Positions 44,845 through 52,842 of a stretch of 64,000 nucleotides of DNA are shown in pieces. A model generated the notes under the pieces. The model searched no databases and was not told the DNA's origin. It worked only from the letters and a program-made list of their open reading frames with translations. The position numbers and the translations under genes were made by a program. The stretch is from assembly GCA_031412335.1 (NCBI GenBank), contig JANOCT010000033.1:66189-130188 (forward strand), read 5' to 3'. Numbering within the stretch: position 1 is the stretch's first letter; every line of letters starts with the position of its first letter. The stretch comes from JBBQYA01 sp031412335. Its GTDB lineage: Bacteria > Bacteroidota > Bacteroidia > Sphingobacteriales > Sphingobacteriaceae.

Positions 44845-45780
44845 TTGAACATAACAACAGACAAAATAGAAAGATTAGTTTTTGTAAAATACTTAATCAC
44901 TCAAGCAGAGATAAGCAAAGACTTAGACCGTCCTATTTCTTCAACAACGATTTTGACATTACACGATGCTGTTGAATGTTTTTTGCAACTTTCATACGAA
45001 CAATTAACAGGAAAAGCAAAGTTAAATGGCAATCAAATTCTTGACAACTACGCCGATAAAATTAACGAAATTCTTCTACCTGCCTACAAACCTCAAATTA
45101 ACAAAGCCTTTATAAAAAGGATTAACGAACTGCGAAACCAATTAAAACACGCAACAATATTTATTGACAAAAAAAACATTCAAAATTTATATTCAGAAAC
45201 AGACCTTTTCTTCAATGACTTCACACAAATATTTTTCACTCTTAACTTTTATGAATTAAGTCTTACTTCCCTAATTTCTAACAAAGAAATCAAAAACCAC
45301 TTAATTAGTGCTGAAATGGAAATTAATAACAAAGAGTATCAAAAAGCAATGTTTTCAATAGGTAAAGCATTATATGAAATTGAAGCAATTGGAACTAGAG
45401 TTGAAGGTAAATACGGAGAAAATATTCTTTCAAAACATCATATTATAGACTATTTAATAAAATATATGGTAGGGTTTTACGGAAGCGAACCAGACAGTGT
45501 ATTGAGAGAAAACTTAAAAGAAATTGCAGAAGACATTAACAGAATTCAAGATGACTTACACGATTTGAAAAAAGTAATAAGTTTATCAGCTGACTTGAAA
45601 AAATATAAAAAGTTCAGGTCGACTATTCCTTATGTTTCAAAAATCATTAAAGGAGGGACTGGTGAAGTCGAATTTTGGATACCTGACAAAGAGCGGAATA
45701 ATGTTGTTGAATATAAAATTGACCAAGTTAAATTCTGCTTTGACTTCGTTACAGAAATGGCTTTAAAACAAAATGAATAA
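44845..45780 (+). CDS. HEPN-like protein with Rx4H motif, unknown function
   Basis: 311 residues read from a TTG (no ATG is available nearby, so the start is uncertain). Residues 90-105 read FIKRINELRNQLKHATIF, where Arg97-x4-His102 matches the RX4-6H catalytic motif of HEPN ribonucleases, and the preceding LHDAVECFLQLSYEQL fits the HEPN helical bundle. The C-terminal 180 residues are helical and unrecognised. No nucleotidyltransferase antitoxin is adjacent. The next gene (45880, YaaC-like) lies 99 bp downstream without a cassette core between them, so they may act together. Confidence 0.6.
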   Translation: MNITTDKIERLVFVKYLITQAEISKDLDRPISSTTILTLHDAVECFLQLSYEQLTGKAKLNGNQILDNYADKINEILLPAYKPQINKAFIKRINELRNQLKHATIFIDKKNIQNLYSETDLFFNDFTQIFFTLNFYELSLTSLISNKEIKNHLISAEMEINNKEYQKAMFSIGKALYEIEAIGTRVEGKYGENILSKHHIIDYLIKYMVGFYGSEPDSVLRENLKEIAEDINRIQDDLHDLKKVISLSADLKKYKKFRSTIPYVSKIIKGGTGEVEFWIPDKERNNVVEYKIDQVKFCFDFVTEMALKQNE

Positions 45781-45879
45781 AGAACTGCAAAGAACGAAAA
45801 TCAGAACTTTCGACAAGCCTGAAACCGAAAGAGGCAATTTTAGCTGGTCATTGCAAAATCTGAACAGACAGACAATATT

Positions 45880-47055
45880 ATGAGACACGAAACATTTAAA
45901 GCGGAAAATATTGACGAAATAGTTTGGTTACGACTGAACCGCTCGAAAAGTATCAAGCTATGCGAAAACTTAATTAGAACTAAATTAGCTAAAACACCTA
46001 ATTCTGCTATTACAGAAGAAATTATTAAATCAAAAGCAATAGGACTTTCTTCTGCCGTTGAAAGCGCAATTGGTTATTGGCAAGTCAAACCACAATCTGT
46101 AAACGCCAAAGTTCTATCACGATATTATTTCCTTTTGCAAATGACCATTGCAGAACAAGTAAGTAGTGTAAAAAACACAGACGACTTAAAGACCGTTCAA
46201 AAGCACACAGAAAATGGACACGGTTTAGCCACAATAAGTAATCCAAGCGAAGACTTTCCAACAAACTATTTCACATTTGCAATAAGAAGCGGTCATTTTT
46301 ATTCTTATGCTAAATCACTTGGAATTAACACAAAGGCATTTGATTTTGAAAAACGACCAAGAAAGTTTGAAGAGATTTTCGACAATTCTAAACTTGTTAG
46401 TTTAATTGACTTGTTTAGACGAATTCCTGAACTAAGGAATGTTATTGAAGAATACACAGACCAACCACCACTTTCTTTTCATATTGGACATTCGGACATT
46501 AATATGCGTGATGACTTGGACGCTGTGAAAGAGCATATAGACAGAACTGGCGAATTTGTTTTGTCTATACCAATTAAATCAGCACAAAGAACAACTTTCG
46601 TTTCTATCTATTCAGAATCAGAAAGAGTATCAATAGATTATTTAAGCTCATTAGGTTTACCTTTAACTAACTTTCGTATTGAAGAAAAAATTGCGTTTTC
46701 TAATGAAAGAGTTATTGTAGGACAAATGGTGCACCCTACTGACAATTATTGGCATCAATACTTGGAGACTTATCGATCATCTTATGCACCAACATCTTTA
46801 ATTGTTCCATTGTGGGGTGCGACTACAGACATAATTGTAATCAATTTTACTCTACTTTACACTTTAAGTATTATTGTTCGATATTTACCAGATTTGTGGT
46901 ATAGAATAAATTCAGGTGACTTAAATCATATTGGTTCATTGACAGAGTATTACGTTTCTATCATTGACCATATTGTTCCATTAAAAATGTTGGAGAGGAT
47001 AACAGAAGCACATATTTCAATTCATCAACCAGGAAGTATTTTTGGACCAATATGA
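45880..47055 (+). CDS. YaaC-like protein
   Basis: 391 residues, soluble. The N-terminal third has SAVESAIGYWQVKPQSVNAKVLSRYYFLLQMTIAEQV followed by HGLATI, and the C-terminus has YAPTSLIVPLWGATTDIIVINFTLLYTLSIIVRYLPDLW, which I associate with the YaaC-like family. That family has no established biochemical role. The gene ends 10 bp before a TGCTAAC core. It shares a module with the HEPN-like gene. Family call from memory; a profile search would settle it. Confidence 0.5.
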   Translation: MRHETFKAENIDEIVWLRLNRSKSIKLCENLIRTKLAKTPNSAITEEIIKSKAIGLSSAVESAIGYWQVKPQSVNAKVLSRYYFLLQMTIAEQVSSVKNTDDLKTVQKHTENGHGLATISNPSEDFPTNYFTFAIRSGHFYSYAKSLGINTKAFDFEKRPRKFEEIFDNSKLVSLIDLFRRIPELRNVIEEYTDQPPLSFHIGHSDINMRDDLDAVKEHIDRTGEFVLSIPIKSAQRTTFVSIYSESERVSIDYLSSLGLPLTNFRIEEKIAFSNERVIVGQMVHPTDNYWHQYLETYRSSYAPTSLIVPLWGATTDIIVINFTLLYTLSIIVRYLPDLWYRINSGDLNHIGSLTEYYVSIIDHIVPLKMLERITEAHISIHQPGSIFGPI

Positions 47056-47064
47056 AAAAACATC

Positions 47065-47159
47065 TGCTAACAGCACCTACCAAAAAGGTAAGGTTTTGTG
47101 TTTTAAAGCCAGTTTTGTGGTAAAAGTCCCGCCCATCGCAAATCTGCAAACAGTTGTAT
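47065..47159 (+). other. attC-like site after the YaaC-like gene
   Basis: Starts TGCTAAC (47065-47071) with AGCACCTACCAAAAAGG behind it and ends GTTGTAT (47153-47159). 95 bp long. The end core pairs perfectly with ATACAAC at 47918, which closes the following module. Confidence 0.5.
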
Positions 47160-47188
47160 TCTATTTTTTATGAACACTCTAATAATTT

Positions 47189-47911
47189 ATGACTACTCTA
47201 ATTAATAAACCCGAAGAGAATTTTCCAAAAACCTTTTTTGTTTTTGTAAATTACCAAAACCTTCAAACGAAACATAATATAGAAACGACCAATTGTATTT
47301 GTTCAGCAGCCTTTTTGCAATTTATTGAACAATATGATAAAGATTTTGCAAGCAAATATTTAAAAGGAATTATCTCAGCGTTTTCACCAAACACCAAACC
47401 ACCTGAAAATTTTGCGGAACGTTATATTGCTGGCAATATTGACTACTTACCATTTTCATATAATTACAATTGCAGCATTAACTTCGTGTCTTTCTTCAAT
47501 AACAACATTACTTCTGACTATCGGACAGAATATGATAGTGAGGCTTTTAGACAACGATACAATCCTAAGTTGCCATCACGACTTTCGGCATGTTATGCAT
47601 TTGGTGATTATGAAAGTTGTTTGAAAGTAAACCAACTATATGGATGGTCATTAGACAGAGTTCGTGAATTTGTTTTAATTCCTCACGAATATAATAGAGT
47701 TGCGAAAGTGAATATGGAGGTGGTTTCGCTTTATAGGTTAGCAAATAGAATTTCAATGCTTGATGTTCCGACACAACAACAACTATGGGCACATTATTGG
47801 ACTGCACAAGAAAATTTCAGAATGGAACTTCCTTCTGAAAATGGAAATAAACTTTACGAAATAAACTTTCTTTGGGAATACTTGGTTGAAGGCATTTTGA
47901 AACTCAAATAA
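47189..47911 (+). CDS. Hypothetical protein
   Basis: 240 residues, no signal peptide or membrane helix. A stretch LPSRLSACYAFGDYESCLKVNQLYGWSLDRVREFVLIP followed by RVAKVNMEVVSLYR is the most structured-looking part. It faintly resembles DUF2441/ADP-ribosyl-type folds, but I would not assign it. It is the sole gene of the module bounded by GTTGTAT and ATACAAC, ending 7 bp before the closing core. Confidence 0.6.
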   Translation: MTTLINKPEENFPKTFFVFVNYQNLQTKHNIETTNCICSAAFLQFIEQYDKDFASKYLKGIISAFSPNTKPPENFAERYIAGNIDYLPFSYNYNCSINFVSFFNNNITSDYRTEYDSEAFRQRYNPKLPSRLSACYAFGDYESCLKVNQLYGWSLDRVREFVLIPHEYNRVAKVNMEVVSLYRLANRISMLDVPTQQQLWAHYWTAQENFRMELPSENGNKLYEINFLWEYLVEGILKLK

Positions 47912-47917
47912 AACAGC

Positions 47918-48001
47918 ATACAACAATAGTATTGTAGCATTTGAGGTTCAACGAAATAAAGAACAGCAAAATTGCATATTAAAGCTTTCGTTTCGTTAGA
48001 C
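47918..48001 (+). other. attC-like site with canonical cores
   Basis: ATACAAC (47918-47924) closes the upstream module. Inside, GTTCAAC (47946-47952) and GTTAGAC (47995-48001) fit the RYYYAAC and GTTRRRY consensus exactly, and AACGAAA (47950-47956) pairs with TTTCGTT (47991-47997). The 56-bp inner hairpin is at the short end of attC sizes. Downstream, CAGTTGG/CCAACTG (48069-48090) forms another stem before the TPR gene. Confidence 0.5.
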
Positions 48002-48203
48002 GTAATTCTGCTAGTCATAATTTTATACTTAACCTTTATATATAAATATATCTTCAGTTCCGGGTGGACAGTTGGTCAATTCCCCAACTGCACAAATCCT
48101 TACTTTTTATAGCTAAGTTCTTTTAAAACATAAAATTCAAATACATTAATAACCTTATAAACAATTAACACATCTATAAATTTAAAGCAATTTAAACAAG
48201 CAT

Positions 48204-49688
48204 ATGAAACAAGCTATTAAAACGTATTTGATTAAACTATCAAACTGGTTTAATTTAAATAATATTGAAGAAAATACAAATAAATTTTTGAATCTAATAA
48301 TAAAACTATTTTCAATTCTTGCTTTTATAGTTATTGTTATTATTACTATAAGTACTATTAATGATGAAAGCTACATAATTAAACCATTTCATGTGACAAA
48401 GTTTTCAGAAGAGAGTGGAGTTTCTGGTTTAGTTGTTGCCAATTCAATTAACGATAAAATCAACGAAATTATTGAAGGGTATTACGAATCTAATGATAAC
48501 GAATATGATACTTCAAAGACCAAACAGAAGATAATAAAAATCCCATCAGATAATAATTTACAAAAGGAAAAAGTAGTTCTTGACGAATTTACACTCATTC
48601 AAAAACGTAGAGCATTGCAAATGGAGATAGAAGGTATTGGAGTAAACTTTAATTCATTCATTGAATCTTTGCAACATTTAATTGGTAAGCAGCAAAACTA
48701 TGTATCTGGAGATATTGCAATTATAGATAGTTCTTTAAATCTTAATTTGAGATTAACAGGACATAGACCAATAGTCCTTAACAAACCTTTTCAAAAAACT
48801 AATTTTAAAAAGGCATATAATTCGATTATTCAGGAATCAGCAGAGTACATATTAGAAAATTTAAACCCTGCAAATTTATTATATTATTATTACAAAAACG
48901 AAAGAGATAAAGATGCAAAAAGAATTGCTTACAAAATCCTAATTAGTAGTGACATAGACATAAAACATTCTTATAATATCCTTGGTCAACTAGCCAATAA
49001 ACAAGGCGATAAAAAGCTTGCACTAATCATGTATAATGAAAGTTTAAAACATGACTCAAATTTTAGTTCTGTTTATAATAATATCGCTATATGCCAAAGT
49101 GAAATCAAGGACTTTGAAAATGCCGTATTAAATTACAAGAAAGCTATTAAATTGGAAAATGAAAATCCGTCCTATCACAAAAATCTTTCAATTTGTTTTG
49201 CTAAGCAAAACAAATTGAAAGAGGCAATTGAAGAAGCCAAATATGCAGTTTCAATTAATAAATATAATACAAGCTATTTAAGAAACCTTGCAACTATATA
49301 CAGAAAAGATAGTATGTATGATGATGCAATTAAAATTTATGAGGAGTGTCTTAGAATTGATATAAACAGTGCTAAAACTTATAACAATATAGCAGTGGTT
49401 TATCAAAAAAAAATGGACTTAAAAAATTCATATTCATACGCAAACAAATCTCTATCAATAGATAGCACCTTTTCACTTGCCTACAGCACAATTGCTGAAA
49501 ATTATGCAATTGAAAAAGATTCTATTAAATTCAAGAAAAATTTAACATTAGCACTTAAATACAAATACCCTTTACAACGCTTAAATGTCAATAAAATTCA
49601 TATGGATTACATTTATGAGATTGGATACGATTCGATTATAAATTTATTAAATAATAATCCCATTAATTCAAACAAAAATACTAATTAA
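48204..49688 (+). CDS. TPR-repeat membrane-anchored protein
   Basis: 494 residues. One membrane helix at about 32-52 follows a short cytoplasmic start. Residues about 255-450 hold five TPR units (e.g. SVYNNIAICQSEIKDFENAVLNYKKAIKLE and KTYNNIAVVYQKKMDLKNSYSYANKSLSID). The region between helix and TPRs (60-250) is unrecognised. TPRs bind partner proteins; no enzyme domain is visible. It is alone in its module, and its closing core (CTTACAAC at 49705) lacks a clear partner at the front. Confidence 0.75.
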   Translation: MKQAIKTYLIKLSNWFNLNNIEENTNKFLNLIIKLFSILAFIVIVIITISTINDESYIIKPFHVTKFSEESGVSGLVVANSINDKINEIIEGYYESNDNEYDTSKTKQKIIKIPSDNNLQKEKVVLDEFTLIQKRRALQMEIEGIGVNFNSFIESLQHLIGKQQNYVSGDIAIIDSSLNLNLRLTGHRPIVLNKPFQKTNFKKAYNSIIQESAEYILENLNPANLLYYYYKNERDKDAKRIAYKILISSDIDIKHSYNILGQLANKQGDKKLALIMYNESLKHDSNFSSVYNNIAICQSEIKDFENAVLNYKKAIKLENENPSYHKNLSICFAKQNKLKEAIEEAKYAVSINKYNTSYLRNLATIYRKDSMYDDAIKIYEECLRIDINSAKTYNNIAVVYQKKMDLKNSYSYANKSLSIDSTFSLAYSTIAENYAIEKDSIKFKKNLTLALKYKYPLQRLNVNKIHMDYIYEIGYDSIINLLNNNPINSNKNTN

Positions 49689-49704
49689 TAAATGTAGGAA
49701 TTTA

Positions 49705-49860
49705 CTTACAACGGCACCTACAAGAAATTGACGTTTCAATGCTTAATTGAAGTTTTCCTGCAAAAGTGGGATAAGTCGTGCTTCTTATCAAGTTCAGTAC
49801 AGGCAGTCAGTTTTGAGTTTCGTAATCGCCAACTTCTTATGGGCGCAAACAGTTAGCTAC
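49705..49860 (+). other. attC-like site, 156 bp
   Basis: CTTACAAC core, then GGCACCTACAAGAAATTGACG; near the other end CGCCAACTTCTT (49827-49838) pairs with AAGAAATTGACG (49722-49733) with two mismatches; ends GTTAGCTAC (49852-49860). The arm sequence is shared with the site at 50453, which makes a common recombination-site family likely. Confidence 0.58.
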
Positions 49861-49886
49861 TATTTCAGAACAAACTACATTCATAT

Positions 49887-50460
49887 ATGGACAGTACAAT
49901 TATTTCCGCAGTCATTGCTACAACTGGTGTCATACTATCAGTTTTGATCAGCCTTTTAATTAATAAAACAGTTGAATAATGAATTGGATAAAATACATTT
50001 GACGATTCATGAAAATTATACTTCAAGATTGATTGAAAAGCGACTAGAATTTTATCCTTCAATATATGAGATATTGAGCGATATGGGGAAAAAACTTAAA
50101 AGAGTTGAAATGAAGTTTAATGATGAAAAAATATCTTTTAGTCAAATTGAGGACTTCAAGATTCATTATGATTTATTAAATTCGAAATATGCCTTAGTTT
50201 TTGGAAATGAGAGTAGTTCAAGATCTTATAAATTAAGAATATATCTTTTAGAGTTATTAAATAAACAAACAAAAGCTAGGGATGAAAAATTGACTGAAGC
50301 GCAAGTAGCAAAGATTCGAAATCTCATTGCTTCATTAGAATTCTCATTGAAAAGTGACTTGGGAATTTATATATCAGATTTCAATGATACGAGAGGAGAA
50401 TTAAACATGAAACATTATGGTGACGTAATCAAAATTCGAAAAGAAAGAAATAGTAGCTAA
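49887..50460 (+). pseudogene. Membrane-anchored hypothetical protein, frameshifted after the TM helix
   Basis: ATG 49887 gives MDSTIISAVIATTGVILSVL and further hydrophobic residues, then V-E-stop at 49977-49979. Removing T49977 joins this to the frame that carries on as N-E-L-D-K-I-H-L-T-I-H-E-N-Y to a stop at 50460. The joined protein, about 190 residues with an N-terminal anchor and a helical domain, reads naturally, so a single-base insertion is likely. A TTG at 49972 could still start the second part alone (162 residues). Its stop codon lies within the closing core GTAGCTAAC. Confidence 0.65.
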
Positions 50461-50590
50461 CATCACCTACAAGAAATTGGCGGTTCAGTATTTAAATTTA
50501 GTTCAGTTTTTCAATCAAACTTTTGTGCTGTCAAACAGTTTTCCCGCTAAGGGGAGAAAAGTCTTGCCCGAAATCGCCAACTTCTTAAAC
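50453..50590 (+). other. Terminal attC-like site, adjoining the core chromosome
   Basis: GTAGCTAAC (exact reverse complement of 49852) followed by ATCACCTACAAGAAATTGGCG; AAGAAATTGGCG (50471-50482) pairs with CGCCAACTTCTT (50575-50586) with one mismatch. No GTT half-site is left on the right, where the RluD-type gene ends at 50601. Confidence 0.58.
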
Positions 50591-50600
50591 ACACAAACCA

Positions 50601-51635
50601 TTAATTTTCCATTAAATCATCTCCATAAAATTTTCTCAATTTTTCTACAACCGCATTAAAGTCATCAGGTAATTCGCTATCAAAAAATATTGGATTTTTG
50701 GTAGTTGGATGAATAAATCCTAAACTTTTAGCATGCAGAGCTTGCCTTGGAAGCAAGGTAAAGCAGTTTTGTATAAACTGTTTAAATTTTGCTGCTCTGC
50801 TTTCTTTTAAAATTACATGACCGCCGTAGCTTTCATCACTAAAAAGTGGATGCCCGATTGATTTCATGTGAGCTCTAATTTGATGGGTTCTACCGGTTTC
50901 AAGTTTGCAAGCAATCAATGTTAAAAAACCAAATCTTTCCAAAACTTCATAGTGTGTAATTGCTTCTTTTCCTTTTTCAGGGTCGGAGTATATGGCCATA
51001 ATTCTACGATCTTTAAGACTTCTGCCAATGTATCCACCAATAGTTCCGTTGGTTTCCAAATCTCCCCAAACCAATGCAATGTATCGTCTGGATATCGTAT
51101 GATCATAAAATTGTTTTGCCAAAAAGGTCATCGCTAACTCATTTTTACCAATCAATAACAAACCTGAAGTATCTTTATCAATACGATGTACCAAACCAGG
51201 TCGAGCTACATTTCCTTTCAAGTTTGGTAAATTTTCGAAATGCCAAGCAAGCGCATGTATTAATGTATGGTGGTAATTGTTAAAACCAGGATGAACTACC
51301 ATTCCCGCTTCTTTGTTTACAATTACAATATCATCATCTTCATAAATAATATTGATGGGTATATCTTCAGGGTAAATTGTGGTATCACGTGGAGGATGAG
51401 CCAACACAATGGAAATGATATCCAATGGCTTAACCCGATAATTTGATTTTACAGGCTTGTCATTGACTAAAATATTTCCAGCAGTTGCAGCATTCTGAAT
51501 TCTATTTCTGGAAGCGTTTTCCATACGATTCATCAGAAATTTATCAATCCTTAGTAAAGACTGGCCTTTATCTACTGCAATTCTAAAATGTTCGTAAAAT
51601 TCTTGTTCTTCTGGTTCGGCTAATATCTCTTCCAT
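50601..51635 (-). CDS. rluD: RluD-type rRNA pseudouridine synthase
   Basis: 344 residues. N-terminal S4 RNA-binding domain (LLRIDKFLMNRMENASRNRIQNA, about 27-50), then the RluA-family catalytic domain with LVHRIDKDTSGLLLIGK and catalytic Asp153. GRTHQIRAHMKSIGHPLFSDESYGG is also intact. Members modify uridines of 23S rRNA helix 69. It is a conserved core gene whose 3' end marks the right limit of the accessory island. Confidence 0.92.
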   Translation of the reverse strand: MEEILAEPEEQEFYEHFRIAVDKGQSLLRIDKFLMNRMENASRNRIQNAATAGNILVNDKPVKSNYRVKPLDIISIVLAHPPRDTTIYPEDIPINIIYEDDDIVIVNKEAGMVVHPGFNNYHHTLIHALAWHFENLPNLKGNVARPGLVHRIDKDTSGLLLIGKNELAMTFLAKQFYDHTISRRYIALVWGDLETNGTIGGYIGRSLKDRRIMAIYSDPEKGKEAITHYEVLERFGFLTLIACKLETGRTHQIRAHMKSIGHPLFSDESYGGHVILKESRAAKFKQFIQNCFTLLPRQALHAKSLGFIHPTTKNPIFFDSELPDDFNAVVEKLRKFYGDDLMEN

Positions 51636-51704
51636 ATCGGGTAAAGATAAAATTATGAAAAAGGAATTTATTACCTATTTTTTGATAACATAACAAAATT
51701 TGCT

Positions 51705-51810
51705 AGTGCTGCTCTAGCCCGGATTGAAACGACATCCTTTTTGCTAGCTTAATTAACAAATTTTGATAGACTAACCGCAAAAAGATATAGTGTAAAGCCG
51801 GATTGGCTCC
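51705..51810. repeat. Related structured repeat, about 106 bp, without terminal inverted repeats
   Basis: Shares with the 5805 and 36960 elements the order AGTGCT ... ACATCCTTTTT ... AAAAAGATATAG-T/C-G ... AGCC. CTTTTTGC (51737-51744) pairs with GCAAAAAG (51777-51784). AGCC/GGCT and CCGG pairs close an outer stem. It sits in the 5' region of the PLP-enzyme gene, 24 bp before its ATG, so it could be transcribed in that leader. Confidence 0.6.
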
Positions 51811-51833
51811 AAAAAATAAATTTATCTTCGTTC

Positions 51834-52733
51834 ATGTTTGAATTCCCAATACATAGTCCTTTGCAACAAATTCACCAACCACTATTATTTGGTAATGAGG
51901 TCGAAATTTGGTTTAAACGTGACGATATGATTCATCCATTTATTTCGGGAAATAAGTGGAGAAAACTAAAATATACTTTGCAAAAAGCAAAAGAGGAAAA
52001 TAAAAATCATCTGATAACTTTTGGAGGTGCTTATTCAAACCATTTATTGGCTACTGCTTGCGCTGGTGCATTATTCGGATTCAAAACTACTGGATGGGTA
52101 CGAGGCGAAAAGTCTGAAATTCTGAACGATACCTTGTTTTTGTGTAAGCAATTTGGAATGGAAATCAACTACATAGACCGGTCCACGTATTTGGATAAAA
52201 TGGATTTTTATCTTGAAAAATATTCAAGTAACCAAACTACCTTTTTTATTGATGAAGGTGGTGCTGGCGAAAACGGAATAAAAGGTTGCTCGGAGTTGGT
52301 TGACGAATTAGATCAGAATTTTGACTACATATTTCTCGCTTCTGGTACGGCTACTACTTTTGCTGGAATTGCCAAAGGATGTTTTCAAAAAAATCTAAAA
52401 ACTAAGGTTTGTGGAGTGGTTATTCATAAAGGAATATCTGAACTTTCTGAAACATTAGAAAAATACATCCCTAAAGAATTTAAGGACCCAAATTATGAAT
52501 TGAAAGAATATCATTTGGGTGGTTATGCAAAAACTAATGTTGATTTTTTAAACTGGTGTACAAATTTTTCGAGTAAAACTGGAATTTTGCTTGACCCCGT
52601 TTATACAGGCAAAGCGGTTTGTTATTTATCAACGTTATGTATGCAGAATTTCTTCCCTAAAAACGCCAAAATTCTCTTCATTCATACCGGTGGTTTGATG
52701 GGAATAAATGGAATGAAATCTAAATATTCATAA
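51834..52733 (+). CDS. PLP-dependent enzyme, ACC deaminase/D-cysteine desulfhydrase family
   Basis: 299 residues, fold-type II PLP enzyme. The PLP lysine is Lys41 in SGNKWRKLKYTL, and LITFGGAYSNHLLATACAGALFG is the matching substrate-binding loop. The phosphate loop is FLASGTATTFAGIAKG. These motifs define the ACC deaminase/DcyD branch; without the specific active-site residues I cannot separate 1-aminocyclopropane-1-carboxylate deaminase from D-cysteine desulfhydrase, the latter being the more common activity. Confidence 0.88.
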   Translation: MFEFPIHSPLQQIHQPLLFGNEVEIWFKRDDMIHPFISGNKWRKLKYTLQKAKEENKNHLITFGGAYSNHLLATACAGALFGFKTTGWVRGEKSEILNDTLFLCKQFGMEINYIDRSTYLDKMDFYLEKYSSNQTTFFIDEGGAGENGIKGCSELVDELDQNFDYIFLASGTATTFAGIAKGCFQKNLKTKVCGVVIHKGISELSETLEKYIPKEFKDPNYELKEYHLGGYAKTNVDFLNWCTNFSSKTGILLDPVYTGKAVCYLSTLCMQNFFPKNAKILFIHTGGLMGINGMKSKYS

Positions 52734-52793
52734 AATCATACTTTAAATTGTTTAAAGCATGATTTTGAAAAAATAAAAAAAAATCCTTTTCCT

Positions 52794-52823
52794 TGCTTGA
52801 AATGCCCTTTTCGGTTAAATTTG
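52794..52823 (+). promoter_or_regulatory. Predicted Bacteroidota sigma-ABfr-type promoter for the lysine transaminase
   Basis: TTG at 52794-52796, 19 bp spacing, then TAAATTTG at 52816-52823, fitting the TTTG/TTG ... TAnnTTTG consensus. It lies 20 bp upstream of the ATG. Confidence 0.55.
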
Positions 52824-52842
52824 TATCAAACCTAATTGAACT

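Larger units (their letters stand above)
38543..50600 (+). mobile_element. Putative integron-type gene-cassette array lacking an integrase
   Basis: Between the DUF6588-like gene and the RluD-type gene lie about a dozen accessory genes, nearly all on the + strand. Several modules open with a GTT core and close with its reverse complement: 38543/39270, 41801/43668, 47153/47918, 49852/50453, and less exactly 39502/40186 and 43691/44691. Integron cassettes have this property because R' at the start pairs with R'' after the gene once circularised. The R'' cores are followed by a shared AAC-nGCACCTACAA stretch. The cores deviate from the RYYYAAC consensus and no tyrosine recombinase is visible, so this would be a CALIN-like cluster. 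Confidence 0.55.

Noticed and set aside
49747..49947. 66-codon + frame downstream of the TPR gene
   Set aside because: It lies across the attC-like palindrome and over the start of the membrane-anchor frame at 49887; no protein-like pattern.
50477..50659. 60-codon + frame after the frameshifted gene
   Set aside because: It runs through the terminal attC-like site and into the antisense of the RluD-type gene.
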